DNA of 64,000 nucleotides from Bedellia somnulentella (taxonomy: Eukaryota > Arthropoda > Insecta > Lepidoptera > Bedelliidae), in contig OY755171.1 of assembly GCA_963576735.1 (NCBI GenBank), forward strand, positions 21,860,182-21,924,181, written 5' to 3'. Each line of letters begins with the position of its first letter. Position 1 is the first letter of the stretch. The notes below the pieces were generated by a model, which saw only the letters and a list, made by a program, of their open reading frames with translations, was not told where the DNA came from and did not search any database. The translations under genes and the position numbers were made by a program. Shown piece by piece: positions 54,151 to 64,000 of this stretch.

Positions 54151-54884
54151 GAAGATAATAACGAAGTTAATGTTAATTTGTTGTGCTGTTAGTTTTGGGT
54201 CATATCTGCCATTGCATGAAAGGTTGTTCGAGAACGAGTGTGGCACATTCTGCACTAGTAGCATTAGCATGTGGTTTTTGAGAGCGCCAATGTCATGTGA
54301 GAAGTGAAGGACTGTCAGATTGCTCCTACAAAATGTGTCAGTATCTCACTTCTCACATGACGTACTCACACATGACGTATCATAATTTTGTAAGATTCCT
54401 ACAAACACGTCCTACTTCCTACAATAGGGTCATTCATTTCACATTCATCTTCTCTTCATTCAAGGTATGAACCTTTTATTGCGGAATTAAATTTAAAAAA
54501 AATTTGAATATTTATATATTTTCTTATACATGCTCTTTTATTTCTTTCGCTTTAGAGTTCCGTAATTTAATCCGTTTTAATCTCATCTCGAGTTTTAGTT
54601 AAAATAAATAACAGACGCTACTCGTCATATTTTATACAAATGTTTTTACTCCTTGTGCTCCTCATTAAATTGTCACAAGCTGAGCTCACAAAGGCGCAGA
54701 TGAAATACGGCAAAGCTCTATGCAAAACAAAGTGAATTTCGGATGACGCTATACGGACTGCAGACTCGAGTTGTCAGCGTAACATTCCCGCCTTTATTAT
54801 ACAAACACTTAAGCTGGATTATGAAACCATATTTCAAATTAAATAACAATAGAATTAGATACCCGAGGTTAGATGACTCGCGTC
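54151..54884. other. Gap without recognised gene
   Basis: Contains a short duplicated phrase on CACATGACGTA (54353-54380). Nothing else supported. Confidence 0.35.
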
Positions 54885-55083
54885 TTCTACAACCGTGATG
54901 TCTCAGTGGGTAGGAGTGGGAAAACATGTGAGGAAACCCACATGGCTAAGTTGTACTTTGTCTTGTGACAGTGTATTCATACAATAACGGCAATAGGCCT
55001 GCCCCCTATCATTTAATTTCACTTTCCAAGCAAAATGTGGATACTCTGAACACCAGGTGACAATGGCACCTCTGTCAACCCCC
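54885..55083 (+). mobile_element. Family B copy, deleted
   Basis: Head start CAACCGTGATGTCTCAGTGG, then direct jump to GAGGAAACCCACATGGC and on to CACCAGGTGACAA; hairpin and tail absent. Confidence 0.7.
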
Positions 55084-55097
55084 TATAATTTTATTTA

Positions 55098-55342
55098 CAT
55101 ACATACATATACTCACGGCTATAAATCCCTAGAAGGGGTAGCCAGAGCTAAGGAATTAGAAATTTCTCAGCCACTTTTGGAAAGTATAGTGGGGAAAAGA
55201 TGGTAAAATAAAGGTTGTCGGTGATGGGTCTCCAACCGCATCGCCCAAAAATCCCTTAAAAGCCCCAATACGTTAGTCGCCTCTTACGTACACCCGCCGG
55301 AAGAAATGGGGAAGTGCTATTCTAAGCCGACACTACATAGCA
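55098..55342 (-). mobile_element. Family A copy with 13 bp target duplication
   Basis: - strand copy flanked by ATAATTTTATTTA (55085-55097, 55343-55355). Confidence 0.9.
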
Positions 55343-55355
55343 ATAATTTTATTTA

Positions 55356-56075
55356 TATGTATTATAATATAATACAAGTTGATTAATAAGAACAGTTTTT
55401 TAAAAGGTCATTTTATAAGTATTTGGTTAGTAACTCTACCATCGCGTCAGATAAATGTCTGTGGCTGAATGCGCCCTGAGAGTTGTATTATATAACCAAG
55501 GTCTTTTCAATATATTAAACTTACTTAATACTAGTACAATAATGGATGATAATATTCATGTAACCCTTAATAAAGAATAGGTTTAGTCTAAAATAAAATG
55601 AAACGCTATTACAATGGCATAAGGTCTAAAACTTTTGTTTACTTTTTGAACCCCTTTGAACTTTAAGAGATTACCGCTGAGCTGCCAGCTTTCCAGGAAA
55701 CCAAAATGGATATTAGTAATTAAAATTCCATAAATAAGGTCTTGAAGCGTTTATTTCGTAAATAGGCTTGTCTAAATCGGATATTAAATGAGAACTGGAA
55801 CTTGGATCCTTAATTGAAATATAAAATTATTAATAAAGGAAAACTTTGCAAACAGGTAACTATTAGCATAATATATTTTATAAGTGTATTCTTCAAATAC
55901 TGTTACGTAAAGTTTCATAAACATTCATAATTTTATTTACTAAATACTTTTCGCTATCGTGACGTTATAACATGTTGAAAATGATAGATGGTCCTGATAT
56001 ATTTCCAACCACATATCTTATCGTTTACTTCAATCAGCTACCAGACTGATGAGACTTCTTAAGTGGCTTCTCTTC
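55356..56075. other. AT-rich gap
   Basis: Nothing supported. Confidence 0.4.
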
Positions 56076-56077
56076 TT

Positions 56078-56216
56078 CTCTTTTTTAAGTGATTTTTGAG
56101 CGATGCGGTTTTGAGTCCTAAATGAACGATATTTTATTGCTACCATCTTGCCACTTATCAACTTACAATTTAGGCTAAGGAGTTTCTAGCTCTAAAGCTA
56201 TGGTTACACCTTTTAT
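56078..56216 (+). mobile_element. Old family A copy, split
   Basis: Diverged + strand copy from the TTTTTAAGTGATTTTTGAGC segment to the GGTTACACC hairpin arm, cut by a younger copy. Confidence 0.65.
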
Positions 56217-56468
56217 ACATACATACATACATATACTCACGGCTATAAATCCCTTAACGGGGTAGCCAGAGCTTTGGAATTAAAAATTCCTCAGCCACTT
56301 TTGGAAGTTTATTGGGGAAAAGATGGTAATAATAAATGTTTTTGGTGACGGGTCTCCAACCACATCGCCCAAAAATCACTTAATAAGCCCCTGTACCCTT
56401 AGTCGCCTCTTACGATCACCCACGGGTAGAAATGGGGTAGTGGTATTCTAAGCCGACACTACACGGCT
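56217..56468 (-). mobile_element. Young family A copy inside an old one
   Basis: - strand subfamily 2 copy inserted at the hairpin of the old + copy; TACMCCTTTTAT on both sides. Confidence 0.85.
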
Positions 56469-56710
56469 GTACCCCTTTTATGTACATACAAATATACATT
56501 ATGTTCACACATATACTGACTGCTCGGGCAATCGAACCGTTTCTATCGGTTGACCGCAAAGTGTATCAGTAGGGTTACTGATATAAGCTTCAAATTGTAG
56601 ACAGCACACGCTTGAACGATCCTTGTATGAATATATAATGTAAAACTGAAGCAGCTAGTATGGCGACTCGTAAGCATTCGTTTTAGAATTACAATTCACA
56701 CTATTTCCAG

Positions 56711-56911
56711 ACTCACGGCTATAAATCCTTAAAAGGGGTAGCCAGAAGGGTTTTGGAAGTTAAGTGAGGAAAATATTGGAAAATAAAGGATCTTGGTGAT
56801 GGGTCTCCAAACGTATCGCAAAAAAAAATCACTTAAAAACCCCTAATGTCTTTTACGAACACCCACGGGCAGTAATGGGGTAGTGATGTTCTAAGCCGAC
56901 TACAACACAGT
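56711..56911 (-). mobile_element. Family A copy, internal deletion
   Basis: - strand copy missing the AATTCCTCAGCCAC segment. Confidence 0.7.
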
Positions 56912-57055
56912 TATCTACAAATTCGCCTATATATGTATATATATTGTAATGCGCTCTTCATGGATGATGGATGAGTCTGTAAATTTAATCTTTTGACCTT
57001 CATACAATTGTTTGTTATTAACTTTATCTTGAAAAATAAACTTTTTAATGTTGAC

Positions 57056-57139
57056 TTTTTATTCTGAAGCTCTGGCTACCCAATTTTGGTATTTACGGCC
57101 GTGTGTATGTATGTATGTAAGTTGACACTACACAGCAGT
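57056..57139. mobile_element. Two family A scraps back to back
   Basis: 57056-57117 is a + strand 3' end with tail. 57121-57137 is a - strand 5' end (TTGACACTACACAGC). Confidence 0.6.
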
Positions 57140-57149
57140 TAACTAAATA

Positions 57150-57398
57150 CATACATACATACATATACTCACGGCTATAAATCCCTAGAAGGGGTAGCCA
57201 GAGCTAAGGAATTAGAATTTCCTCAGTCACATTTGGAAAATTGAGTGGGGAAAGGATGGTAAAGTAAAGGTTGTTGGTGATGGGTCTCCAACCGCATCGC
57301 CCAAAAGTCCCTTAAAAGCCCCTATACCCTTAGTCGCCTTTTACGATCACCCACGGGTAGAAATGGGGTAGTGTTATTCTAAGCCGACACTACACGGC
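57150..57398 (-). mobile_element. Family A copy, hybrid of subfamilies
   Basis: - strand copy whose 3' two thirds match subfamily 1 (ACCGCATCGCCC, GTTGTTGGTG) and whose 5' third matches subfamily 2 (CGATCACCCACGGG, ACACGGC). Confidence 0.85.
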
Positions 57399-57399
57399 T

Positions 57400-58142
57400 A
57401 AATAAAAAGTAAATAAACTCCACGCTGAAGTTATTGAATTCAATTGAGTTGGTAAGTGGACTGTTGTCGCGTGCCGATTGCAAGTCACGATAACCGAATA
57501 GAGCCATTATTCATTTTCTCACTTTCGTTGACATTTGTTACTTAATTGGTAGGTATTTCAGTTTGTAAGAAGGTTTTTTCGTTGTTGATGGAATACATTT
57601 TGAATTAATTTAAGTGGGTTTTCAAAATGTATTGTCAAGCTTAATACCAAAAAAAGGTAGCCATTGCTTCTGTTTTTTATTTCATAAAAAAATTTTGAAG
57701 GTTTTTTATCTTTGTCCTACAACCACTAACTCTTGTAGGCTTTGAAATATAAATTATTCACTTTGTAGGCTTTGAAGTCTTATAATAAATGATTTTATAT
57801 ATGGTTACGTGCAGCGAACACATGCGTAGGGTAAATAAGAAATTTTCACACTTGATTTTACATAAGAAGGAGTGAATAACGCAGGCTACCATTATTAATT
57901 ATGCATATGAAGTAAATTCAATTATAAATAAAACAATAAACACATTACCATGTAATTAAATTGGCATTAATTCAAACTGGGGGCAGACTGAAATAAAAAT
58001 TATTTATAAAAATAAATTAATTAGACCAATATCCTTTATCGTAAATATTTGAAAAAGCACATGTATTAGAAATACCATAACTATCATCGAATGCCGATCA
58101 GTGGATTAGCTCTATTAAATTAAATATCTCTTCACAATTCAG
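57400..58142. other. Intron sequence, nothing recognised
   Basis: AT-rich up to a good splice acceptor at 58142. Confidence 0.45.
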
Positions 58143-58372
58143 AGTCACCGAGGATCGTCGCCAGCTATCCGTACGTTTGCGCCGGACGGCAGAACTCTGG
58201 AAGCCGGAATATCAGCCCCTAGATCCCCTTCGCCTCTCCGAGCAGCATCACTGGATGTCCGAGGGGCCCCTTTAGCCCATGGTTCTTTAGCCTCTTTGGC
58301 CGACTCGCCGGCTCCAACCAGCCCTAGGCATGGACCTCCAAGATGTCTGTCGCCTTTACTGATGCCGCCCAG
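58143..58372 (+). CDS. Host-gene exon, Ser/Pro/Ala-rich
   Basis: 230 bp exon. Acceptor TCTCTTCACAATTCAG at 58142; donor GTAAAA at 58373 after CCCAG. Starts in phase 0, matching the end of the exon at 51572, and ends with two bases of a codon. Open frame of 76 residues starting SHRGSSPAIRTFAPDGR, rich in Pro, Ser, Ala and Arg, with repeated SP-type steps (PRSPSPLRAASLD, DSPAPTSPRHG). This is the composition of a disordered linker. The shifted frames have stops. Not recognised by name; functional domains presumably lie in exons beyond the window. Confidence 0.75.
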
Positions 58373-58467
58373 GTAAAACTAGTTTTTGTTTCTTCAAAGT
58401 CATCACATATTTAGCACATCTAATATAGTAACCATAAACAAGTGCCTTATACTTACCTGATAAAATT

Positions 58468-58560
58468 GATCGCCATTTTGTACGATCCTGACAATCACTT
58501 CTTGTACGTTTATAAATCTTCCATACATGGTTACATTCTTCTCCTTTCAGACTCTTTTTT
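58468..58560 (-). mobile_element. LINE-R C-terminal fragment, decayed
   Basis: Complement of the QDRTKWRSI region (CGCCATTTTGTACGATCCTG) and nearby coding sequence; no tail. Confidence 0.55.
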
Positions 58561-59357
58561 TAAAAACGTACCTTTATGAATTGGAAAATTCTACGTTGTT
58601 GATTTTGACCAATAATAATTCCCACAAGGGCTTTATAAATAACAATCATAATGAATCCATAAATCATATACTAACAATATAAACACCCACCGAAGATGAT
58701 ACGAGTATATTCAAACATGGTCTAATAATATTTATATCGATTATTATGCACTTACTAAAACTAAATATAGCAACATAATATTGTAGACAAATGAAACTAC
58801 GGGATGAGAATGCTATATATTGTTACATGGGTGAATATACTATTCTTTGTCAGATACTGTCCCCTTAAGTTTTTTTTCTATAAGGGTATAATTGTAAAAT
58901 ATTTAAAACACCTGTCACGTAGAATAATAATCCAGATATTAAACTGAAATAAATAATTTGTTAAAAATACGAATCACCATAATTTTACAATTTATATCAT
59001 GGTTTGCTAGGAGACTATGGCTCATTCTCATACAATTGTGGACTGTCCCTGACTATCACTGGCTGAATATCATTTTGTCATTTAATTAGAAAACTCTCTA
59101 TAAGACGAAGTTAGCATAGCACCCGAATAAATAATAACCACTATCAATGTTTACGTTTATAAAAAAATACAACCAAGAAGTAATTCAGTTTTTAATTAAT
59201 TGATTATCGAAGTTCTGTCCCCGTTTTTACTACTATTTACAGTTCCACTGACTTACTATTTCAAAAGTCATAAGAGTAAGCGATTAAGCGCTAATGCGCT
59301 GGCTGTGCTAATAAGAACAAACCTGTGAATCATGAGATCGTGGTAATTGTTTGTTAG
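58561..59357. other. AT-rich gap
   Basis: Nothing supported. Confidence 0.4.
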
Positions 59358-59446
59358 AGCTTGTCGTTGCTCGGTCATTTCGTTCTTTACTCGAAGAGAG
59401 GCTGCGTGCCTTTATTGTGTGTCTGCTGGGTAACTGTGAATTCCAG
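59358..59446 (+). CDS. Possible exon of unknown gene
   Basis: Pyrimidine-leaning acceptor TTGTTTGTTAG and a strong donor CCAG|GTAAGT bound 89 bp with one open frame (LVVARSFRSLLEERLRAF...). The phase needed does not match the host exon at 58143-58372 (that frame meets a stop), so it is either chance, an untranslated exon, or the first exon of the element that begins near 59574. Confidence 0.3.
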
Positions 59447-59573
59447 GTAAGTTTGACGTACTTTCTTTACGATTTGATATCATTTCAATTAATTTATGTC
59501 TGGTTATACAGCAACACAATGCTTTTATTCATATTGGACAGTACCTCAATAATAACCAAGTTTGTTCGCAAAA

Positions 59574-61927
59574 TGTCTCTTGGCTTACCGTTCCCTTGGG
59601 TCACTAAAGTAGTAACCCAGGAGACAATTTTGGTGACCCCAAAGACATGTAGTGAAGACTATTTAGAAATTCAGATAAACACATACAATTTATACTTATT
59701 TACTGTTATGAAATGTTAACTTGAACATTTCAGTCCTAATTCCACTTACTGCTGCGGAGAAGTAACGATGATACAAGCAAAATTGAAAGATTATCCTGAG
59801 AAGTATGAAGAGTATAAAATCAAGAAGAGAGAAAACGACCACAAGAAAACCGCCTAGCTGAAGACTTTACATCGAAAAAACGGTACAACACCAGGGTGAT
59901 ATGGGAAATCCGAAAGCAAAATGTAAAAACACGCAAGCAAAATCTAAACAAAACACGCAATCATGCATTACGCCACCATCTTACCATAAATATTTCAAGA
60001 AAAAGTGCCTCTACTAAGAAAAAATTATACTGATAGCGTTGAAACTCGCTGTAGTTCTCATGTTGTCCAAAATTTCTCAAACAAAACTTTTATCAAACAG
60101 ATCAAGAGAAGAAAGAAAGTCAGAAAAGACAGACAAAATTTAATCACGAAAGAAGTAATTGAGAAGTTGAAACAAAATGTTAAAGTATACGTTAAGAAAC
60201 GTTAACACAGTAATGTGGAGAAAAAACCACAGAAAAAACCGCCTGGTAAGCAAGAAAGGCCGAAAATAATGCTCAAATTGCGACTATCAATTTTTACACC
60301 GACTACCAGTACCGCCACGAACAAAAAATTTATTTAAGTGCTACAAAAACGTTTGAATGCCGATTCACCAAAATGATGTGGTCATTTATTTAGGCCTGTC
60401 ACGGCAAAAGTTCTACTGATGGGATCAGTAACTTTTTGATTTCTGAAGAGAACAGCTGATAATATTATGGCACGTGGCGAGGACATTCCAACGGCTGAGA
60501 CATTCTTCGAGAAGCTAGGGACTCAAACCAAAGTCAAACATTACTTAATAAAAGCTGCTAAAATAGACTACGTGACAAAACAATTACCTTCCAGGATTAC
60601 ATGCCTTGTCGAGACAATTAATGTGCACCAAATATTTACAGAAGTTCCAGGAAAACTAAAACTCAGACGTTTAAATTGCTTCTGCTAAAGAGGTTTTTGT
60701 AGATGCCTGTAATCCAAAACCATTTGAGCCTTTTGCTGCCATAATTGCTAGAGAAGCTGCGATATGTTCTTACGTTGATGAAGGTTCTTCTGACGCCAGA
60801 ACAGAAGATAATGATAATGCTACAAGTACCAACATTGACGCAGGCACCGAGCAAGCCAGCTCTAAAGTTCTCAAACGTCGTGATGTCATATCACCTATGA
60901 AAGACATTAGCATCACTGACCTGCATCGACCTAGGCAAATTAACATTTACAATTCACCCGACTTGTCTGAAGACGACGATTCAGCTAGCCAGAAACCGTC
61001 TACCTTATTTTAACAGCCTGCTTAAAGCAAAGAAAAGCAGGGTGTATGTCGTGGAGATCACTTGCTTGTCCAGGTTCACGCCGCAAAAAGCAAAATATAT
61101 AAACATGCCTGTAAAGTTGATGACCTAGATGAAAATGGATTTTATGCGATGTGTAAAGAAAAAAAAGTTATCCGTTTAGATGCTAAAGATGTTGCTGATA
61201 TAGATTATACAGACATCATTGAGATTCTCTCTAAGCCGATGATGTACAATAAACGCGGTCAAAGTTATCACGAATTCAAGACAGATGTTAATGTATTCAA
61301 AAATTTAATTCGTATATTTTTTTACAAAAGATTCTTATCTTTTGGTTAGTTGTTGGTTTGTTTTTGTTTATATTTTTATTTTGATTATATAGTTATCCTT
61401 TAGAGAAGATAATTTATTTTATTATTTTATTTTATTACTACTATTGGATCTCATATTGTTACAGATTGATTTAACAAAGTATTCTAACACAATATATTAC
61501 TTAGTAACTCTTGATCATTTTGTTATTCTAGTCTCTTGAGTCACTGAATTTGTCTCTGGGATTACCGATATGTCCCTGAATTTTTACATTGATTATCAGC
61601 TATATTGCTTTTATGTATATATTTTTTTGTAAATTTTGTTGTGAAAGAAACACATACTTAATAGTTGCATAATAATATTTCCTATTTGTTATTGTAAGTT
61701 TAAAAAAAATCACCTTACAGTAAAAAAATGAAGTTGTTTGCTTCACTGGTGACTCAAGAGACACAATGAATAGATTTTTTTGTCAAAATTGATATCTTTT
61801 CCTAGACTCAATAGTGCCAAAGTGTTTGTTTTAAGTTAATGCAAATAAAAGAATAGTTGATTTCATATGTTCTTATTTCTTTATTGCTACTATCTTAATT
61901 TTACGTAGGTGACCCAAGGGACCAAAT
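59574..61927. mobile_element. Element bracketed by clustered 14 bp motif
   Basis: Copies of GTCTCTTGGGTCAC or its complement occur at about 59575, 59592, 59612 and 59630 on the left. On the right they occur at about 61531, 61551, 61748 and 61909. None were noticed in the gene remnant between. Such subterminal motif clusters are typical of DNA transposons. Exact ends and target duplication were not found. Confidence 0.45.
59735..61345 (+). pseudogene. Decayed gene of an unnamed multicopy insect family
   Basis: Coding pieces on the + strand in changing frames: a basic N-terminal stretch around 59765-59990 (LKDYPEKYEEYK-like, Lys/Arg-rich, with a stop at 59857); SVETRCSSHVVQNF (60040); ADNIMARGEDIPTAETFFEKL (60455) to KLKLRRLNCFC (60688); an acidic stretch (60700-61010); and HLLVQVHAAKSKIYKHACKV to YHEFKTDVNVF (61050-61300). 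From memory the ARGEDIPTAE region follows an SHGKGAxDGxGG motif in a repetitive arthropod family; that central part is missing here, between about 60250 and 60440. Several frameshifts and stops show it is dead. A DNA-transposon origin is inferred from the flanking motifs. Confidence 0.5.
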
Positions 61928-62790
61928 CGTAGATAAATTTTTGTTCAAATGCTTCAAAATATGCCATATATAAGTAAAAGTTCGCTGCTCGACTAGGAAT
62001 CAGATAATTTAACATATTTCCTCAATGTTGTAAGCGTAATTTATACTAGTTTCAGATTTATATTTTTTTACATGAAAAGTATAATTGATACAAGAAATAG
62101 TATAATCACCCATATACACCATAGATTCTTATCACTTGTTTTCCAATTTAAAACGCAAGTTCCTTCAGTATCTTTCTTTAATAAGAAGATTACTGTATAA
62201 AAAGAATTAGGTTGGTGAACTTTAACTGAACTCTTACTGACATCCAAGTTTCTCGTGGACTCTTCAGTTTTAATATAAACCTAATTCTACGCTCCAGTTA
62301 TTTCGTGAGCACAGCATCGTACAATAACCTCAGTTCAGAGTCTCATAATTGCGACATACGTACATAATACGCAAGTCTTATAGTCTCAAAAGTTTCAGAT
62401 TCTATGATTGCCTCGGATAAGAACTAAAGAAAAAAATGAGTATATAAAAGATACAGTGACATAATGAAACACCAATTTAAAGTTGCCTTTTTATTCGTCA
62501 CTAATTGTCATTTTTATGTGTAGTTTTACGACATCAATGTATCTTATAGACAGAATACGTATTACAAGGTGAGAAAGGACTCAGTTGCAGTATTGTGCAC
62601 TGTTACTGAATACACCGCTTTACACTCAACGTACGTACTCACATTAATCTAAAACAATGTGTACGCCAAACTAATAAACAACTTTGCAAATCGGTCAATA
62701 CTATATTTTTGTAATTGATAAAAAAAATGTAAGTAGTTTAAATTCATAAAAGATGGGATCCCTTTTCGATCATTCTATTGTATTAGTTGG
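61928..62790. other. AT-rich gap
   Basis: Nothing supported. Confidence 0.4.
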
Positions 62791-62792
62791 TA

Positions 62793-63031
62793 CCGTATAG
62801 TGTCGGCTTAGAATGTCACCAACCCTTTCTACCCACAGGTATCGTAAGATGCGACTAAGAATATGGGGCTTATTAAGTGGTGTTTGGGAGATACGGTTGG
62901 AGACCCATCACCAATGGTACTTTATTTCTAACATCTTATGTCTAGCTCTGAAGCATCTTTCTATTTTCTAGCTCTGAAGCTCTGGCTACCCCTTTTTGGG
63001 ATATATGGCCGTGAGTATATGTATGCATGTA
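62793..63031 (+). mobile_element. Family A copy
   Basis: + strand subfamily 2 copy with an internal deletion around the CTTTTCCCC segment; tail TATGTATGCATG. Confidence 0.8.
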
Positions 63032-63324
63032 GCTAGTGGCTCTATTCTTGAATTCAATTTCATCCGTCAATATACATTTTCTTCTGTAGTCTATGAAGTT
63101 TATTAAATTCTAGTCGAGATACAAAGTAAAGAGATCTGTTTCTCTATGTTTGATGTGTCGTAAACAGGTGTGGATGTTGTTATTGCGTGATATACGACGC
63201 ACTTCGCTACTAACGGGTACCTTTTATACCGTACTTGGCATGTGGTTGTGTTACTATTTTGTATAGAAAATGCTGTTTTTTACTAGAACGTTGCTCTCAG
63301 AACAGACCTTTTAACCTGACTTTA

Positions 63325-63700
63325 CATACATACATACATACAAGTTCTCACGCTGTTAGTTCCCATTGGGGTAGGCAGAGACTATCAATCGCCACTTTGT
63401 ACGATCCTGGCAAACCTCTCTAGCTTTATTCATATCCATCAATCTTTTCATACATGCTATTTTATTCTTCGTACTACGGACACCTGCCTTTTTGAGTACA
63501 TTTTCTATTTGATCCAAATGTGTCCTCCGAGGTCGTCCTCTACTAACATTACCTTCCACATTGGCTCTATCGATCTCTTTTACCAATTTACTGTCATCCA
63601 TCCCCTCTATATGCCCTAACCATCTCAACATTTCTTTTTCTATCTTTCTTACAATATCATCTTTTACACCACATCTTTCATGAATCACGTCACCTGATCA
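63325..63700 (-). mobile_element. LINE-R 3' end
   Basis: - strand copy with (TATG)n tail, hairpin and the last 110 codons intact (MIHERCGVKDDIVRK to SAYPNGN). Truncated at 63700. Confidence 0.85.
63356..63688 (-). CDS. LINE-R RT C-terminal fragment
   Basis: 110 residues: CGVKDDIVRKIEKEMLRWLGH, GRPRRTHLDQIE and SAYPNGN. It contains no catalytic RT motif and is a 5'-truncated copy's remaining frame, alike to the end of 4802-5938. Confidence 0.75.
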   Translation of the reverse strand: MIHERCGVKDDIVRKIEKEMLRWLGHIEGMDDSKLVKEIDRANVEGNVSRGRPRRTHLDQIENVLKKAGVRSTKNKIACMKRLMDMNKAREVCQDRTKWRLIVSAYPNGN

Positions 63701-63771
63701 CCTGACTTTAGAAGAAAGGTAATGTTTTTAAAGGTAACGTTTGTAACCTGTGTAATTTGATTAAACTTTTT

Positions 63772-63856
63772 CATACATAAACATAAACATATACTCACGG
63801 CTTTATTTCCCTAGAAGGGGTAGCCAGAGCTAAAGAATTATAAATTCCTCAGCCAA
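63772..63856 (-). mobile_element. Family A 3' end
   Basis: - strand piece with hairpin and AATTCCTCAGCC; the remainder is missing. Confidence 0.75.
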
Positions 63857-64000
63857 ACTTTTTCAAAACTGATAATTTATATTATTAGGCATAATTTATA
63901 TAATTGGATATTTATAATGGTAATTTATATGACAACGCAATGTTCGTTAGGTCAAACAACAATGTTTATTAATATATCCGACTTTTTAAGACGATATTAA

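Noticed and set aside
59358..59446. Next exon of the host gene after 58143-58372
   Set aside because: Joining it in the required phase gives a stop three codons before its end, so it is only listed as a doubtful separate exon.

Overview
This window is insect-like nuclear DNA, most likely from a moth or butterfly. It is AT-rich and crowded with short retroposons ending in (TATG)n or (TTATG)n, tRNA-headed SINEs, truncated LINEs and MITEs. No prokaryotic gene organisation, operon or rRNA gene was seen. The lepidopteran assignment is an inference from repeat style, not from a marker gene.

Host gene. Four GC-rich exons on the + strand have good splice sites and compatible reading phases. A membrane-anchor exon lies at 4472-4676. 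A second candidate first exon, starting with its own ATG, lies at 40101-40256. They are followed by 51426-51572 and 58143-58372. Both upstream exons end in phase 0, the third is exactly 49 codons (phase 0 to 0), and the fourth starts in phase 0. The simplest model is one long gene with alternative starts, one isoform carrying a transmembrane segment and one without, sharing a Ser/Pro-rich region. The gene continues beyond the window and I do not recognise it.

Repeats. Names used below: family A is a ~250 bp SINE-like element (5' end GTGTAGTGTCGGCTTAG, 3' (TATG)n; about 40 copies or pieces). Family B is a tRNA-headed SINE of ~365 bp with a (TTATG)n tail. Family C is an element with a tRNA-shaped cassette inside inverted repeats. 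Family D is a tRNA-headed SINE with an AT-rich tail. LINE-R is an RTE-like LINE whose best copy is at 4746-5970. The 3' ends of LINE-R, family A and family B share one pattern: CTCTG-C/G-C, a CCCC/GGGG hairpin, then CGTGA and a TATG-type repeat. This points to SINEs mobilised by the LINE-R machinery.

Other elements. There is a CR1/Jockey-group LINE (8925-10722), a Jockey-group LINE (47165-49766) and an RNase H-bearing LINE end (52185-53437). There is also a truncated retroelement encoding a restriction-like endonuclease domain (46383-47123). Two DNA-transposon-like elements carry remnants of unnamed multicopy arthropod protein families: one with 330 bp terminal inverted repeats (26881-28574), and one bracketed by clusters of a 14 bp motif (about 59574-61927). 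Several MITEs and two minisatellites are also present.

Layout. 1-4.4 kb: SINE nests. 4.4-6 kb: exon 1 and LINE-R. 7.5-13.5 kb: SINEs and the CR1-like LINE. 13.5-18.8 kb: fold-back element, minisatellite, GC-rich retroposon end, MITE. 19-26.4 kb: SINEs and a MITE. 26.9-28.6 kb: long-TIR element. 29-40 kb: family A copies, LTR remnant. 40.1 kb: alternative first exon. 40.3-50.9 kb: a duplicated ~3 kb block, whose second copy received three later insertions. 51.4-54.2 kb: exon 3 and a nest of families B and C with the RNase H LINE. 55-58 kb: family A, then exon 4. 59.3-62 kb: motif-bracketed pseudogene. 62.8-64 kb: SINE and LINE-R ends.
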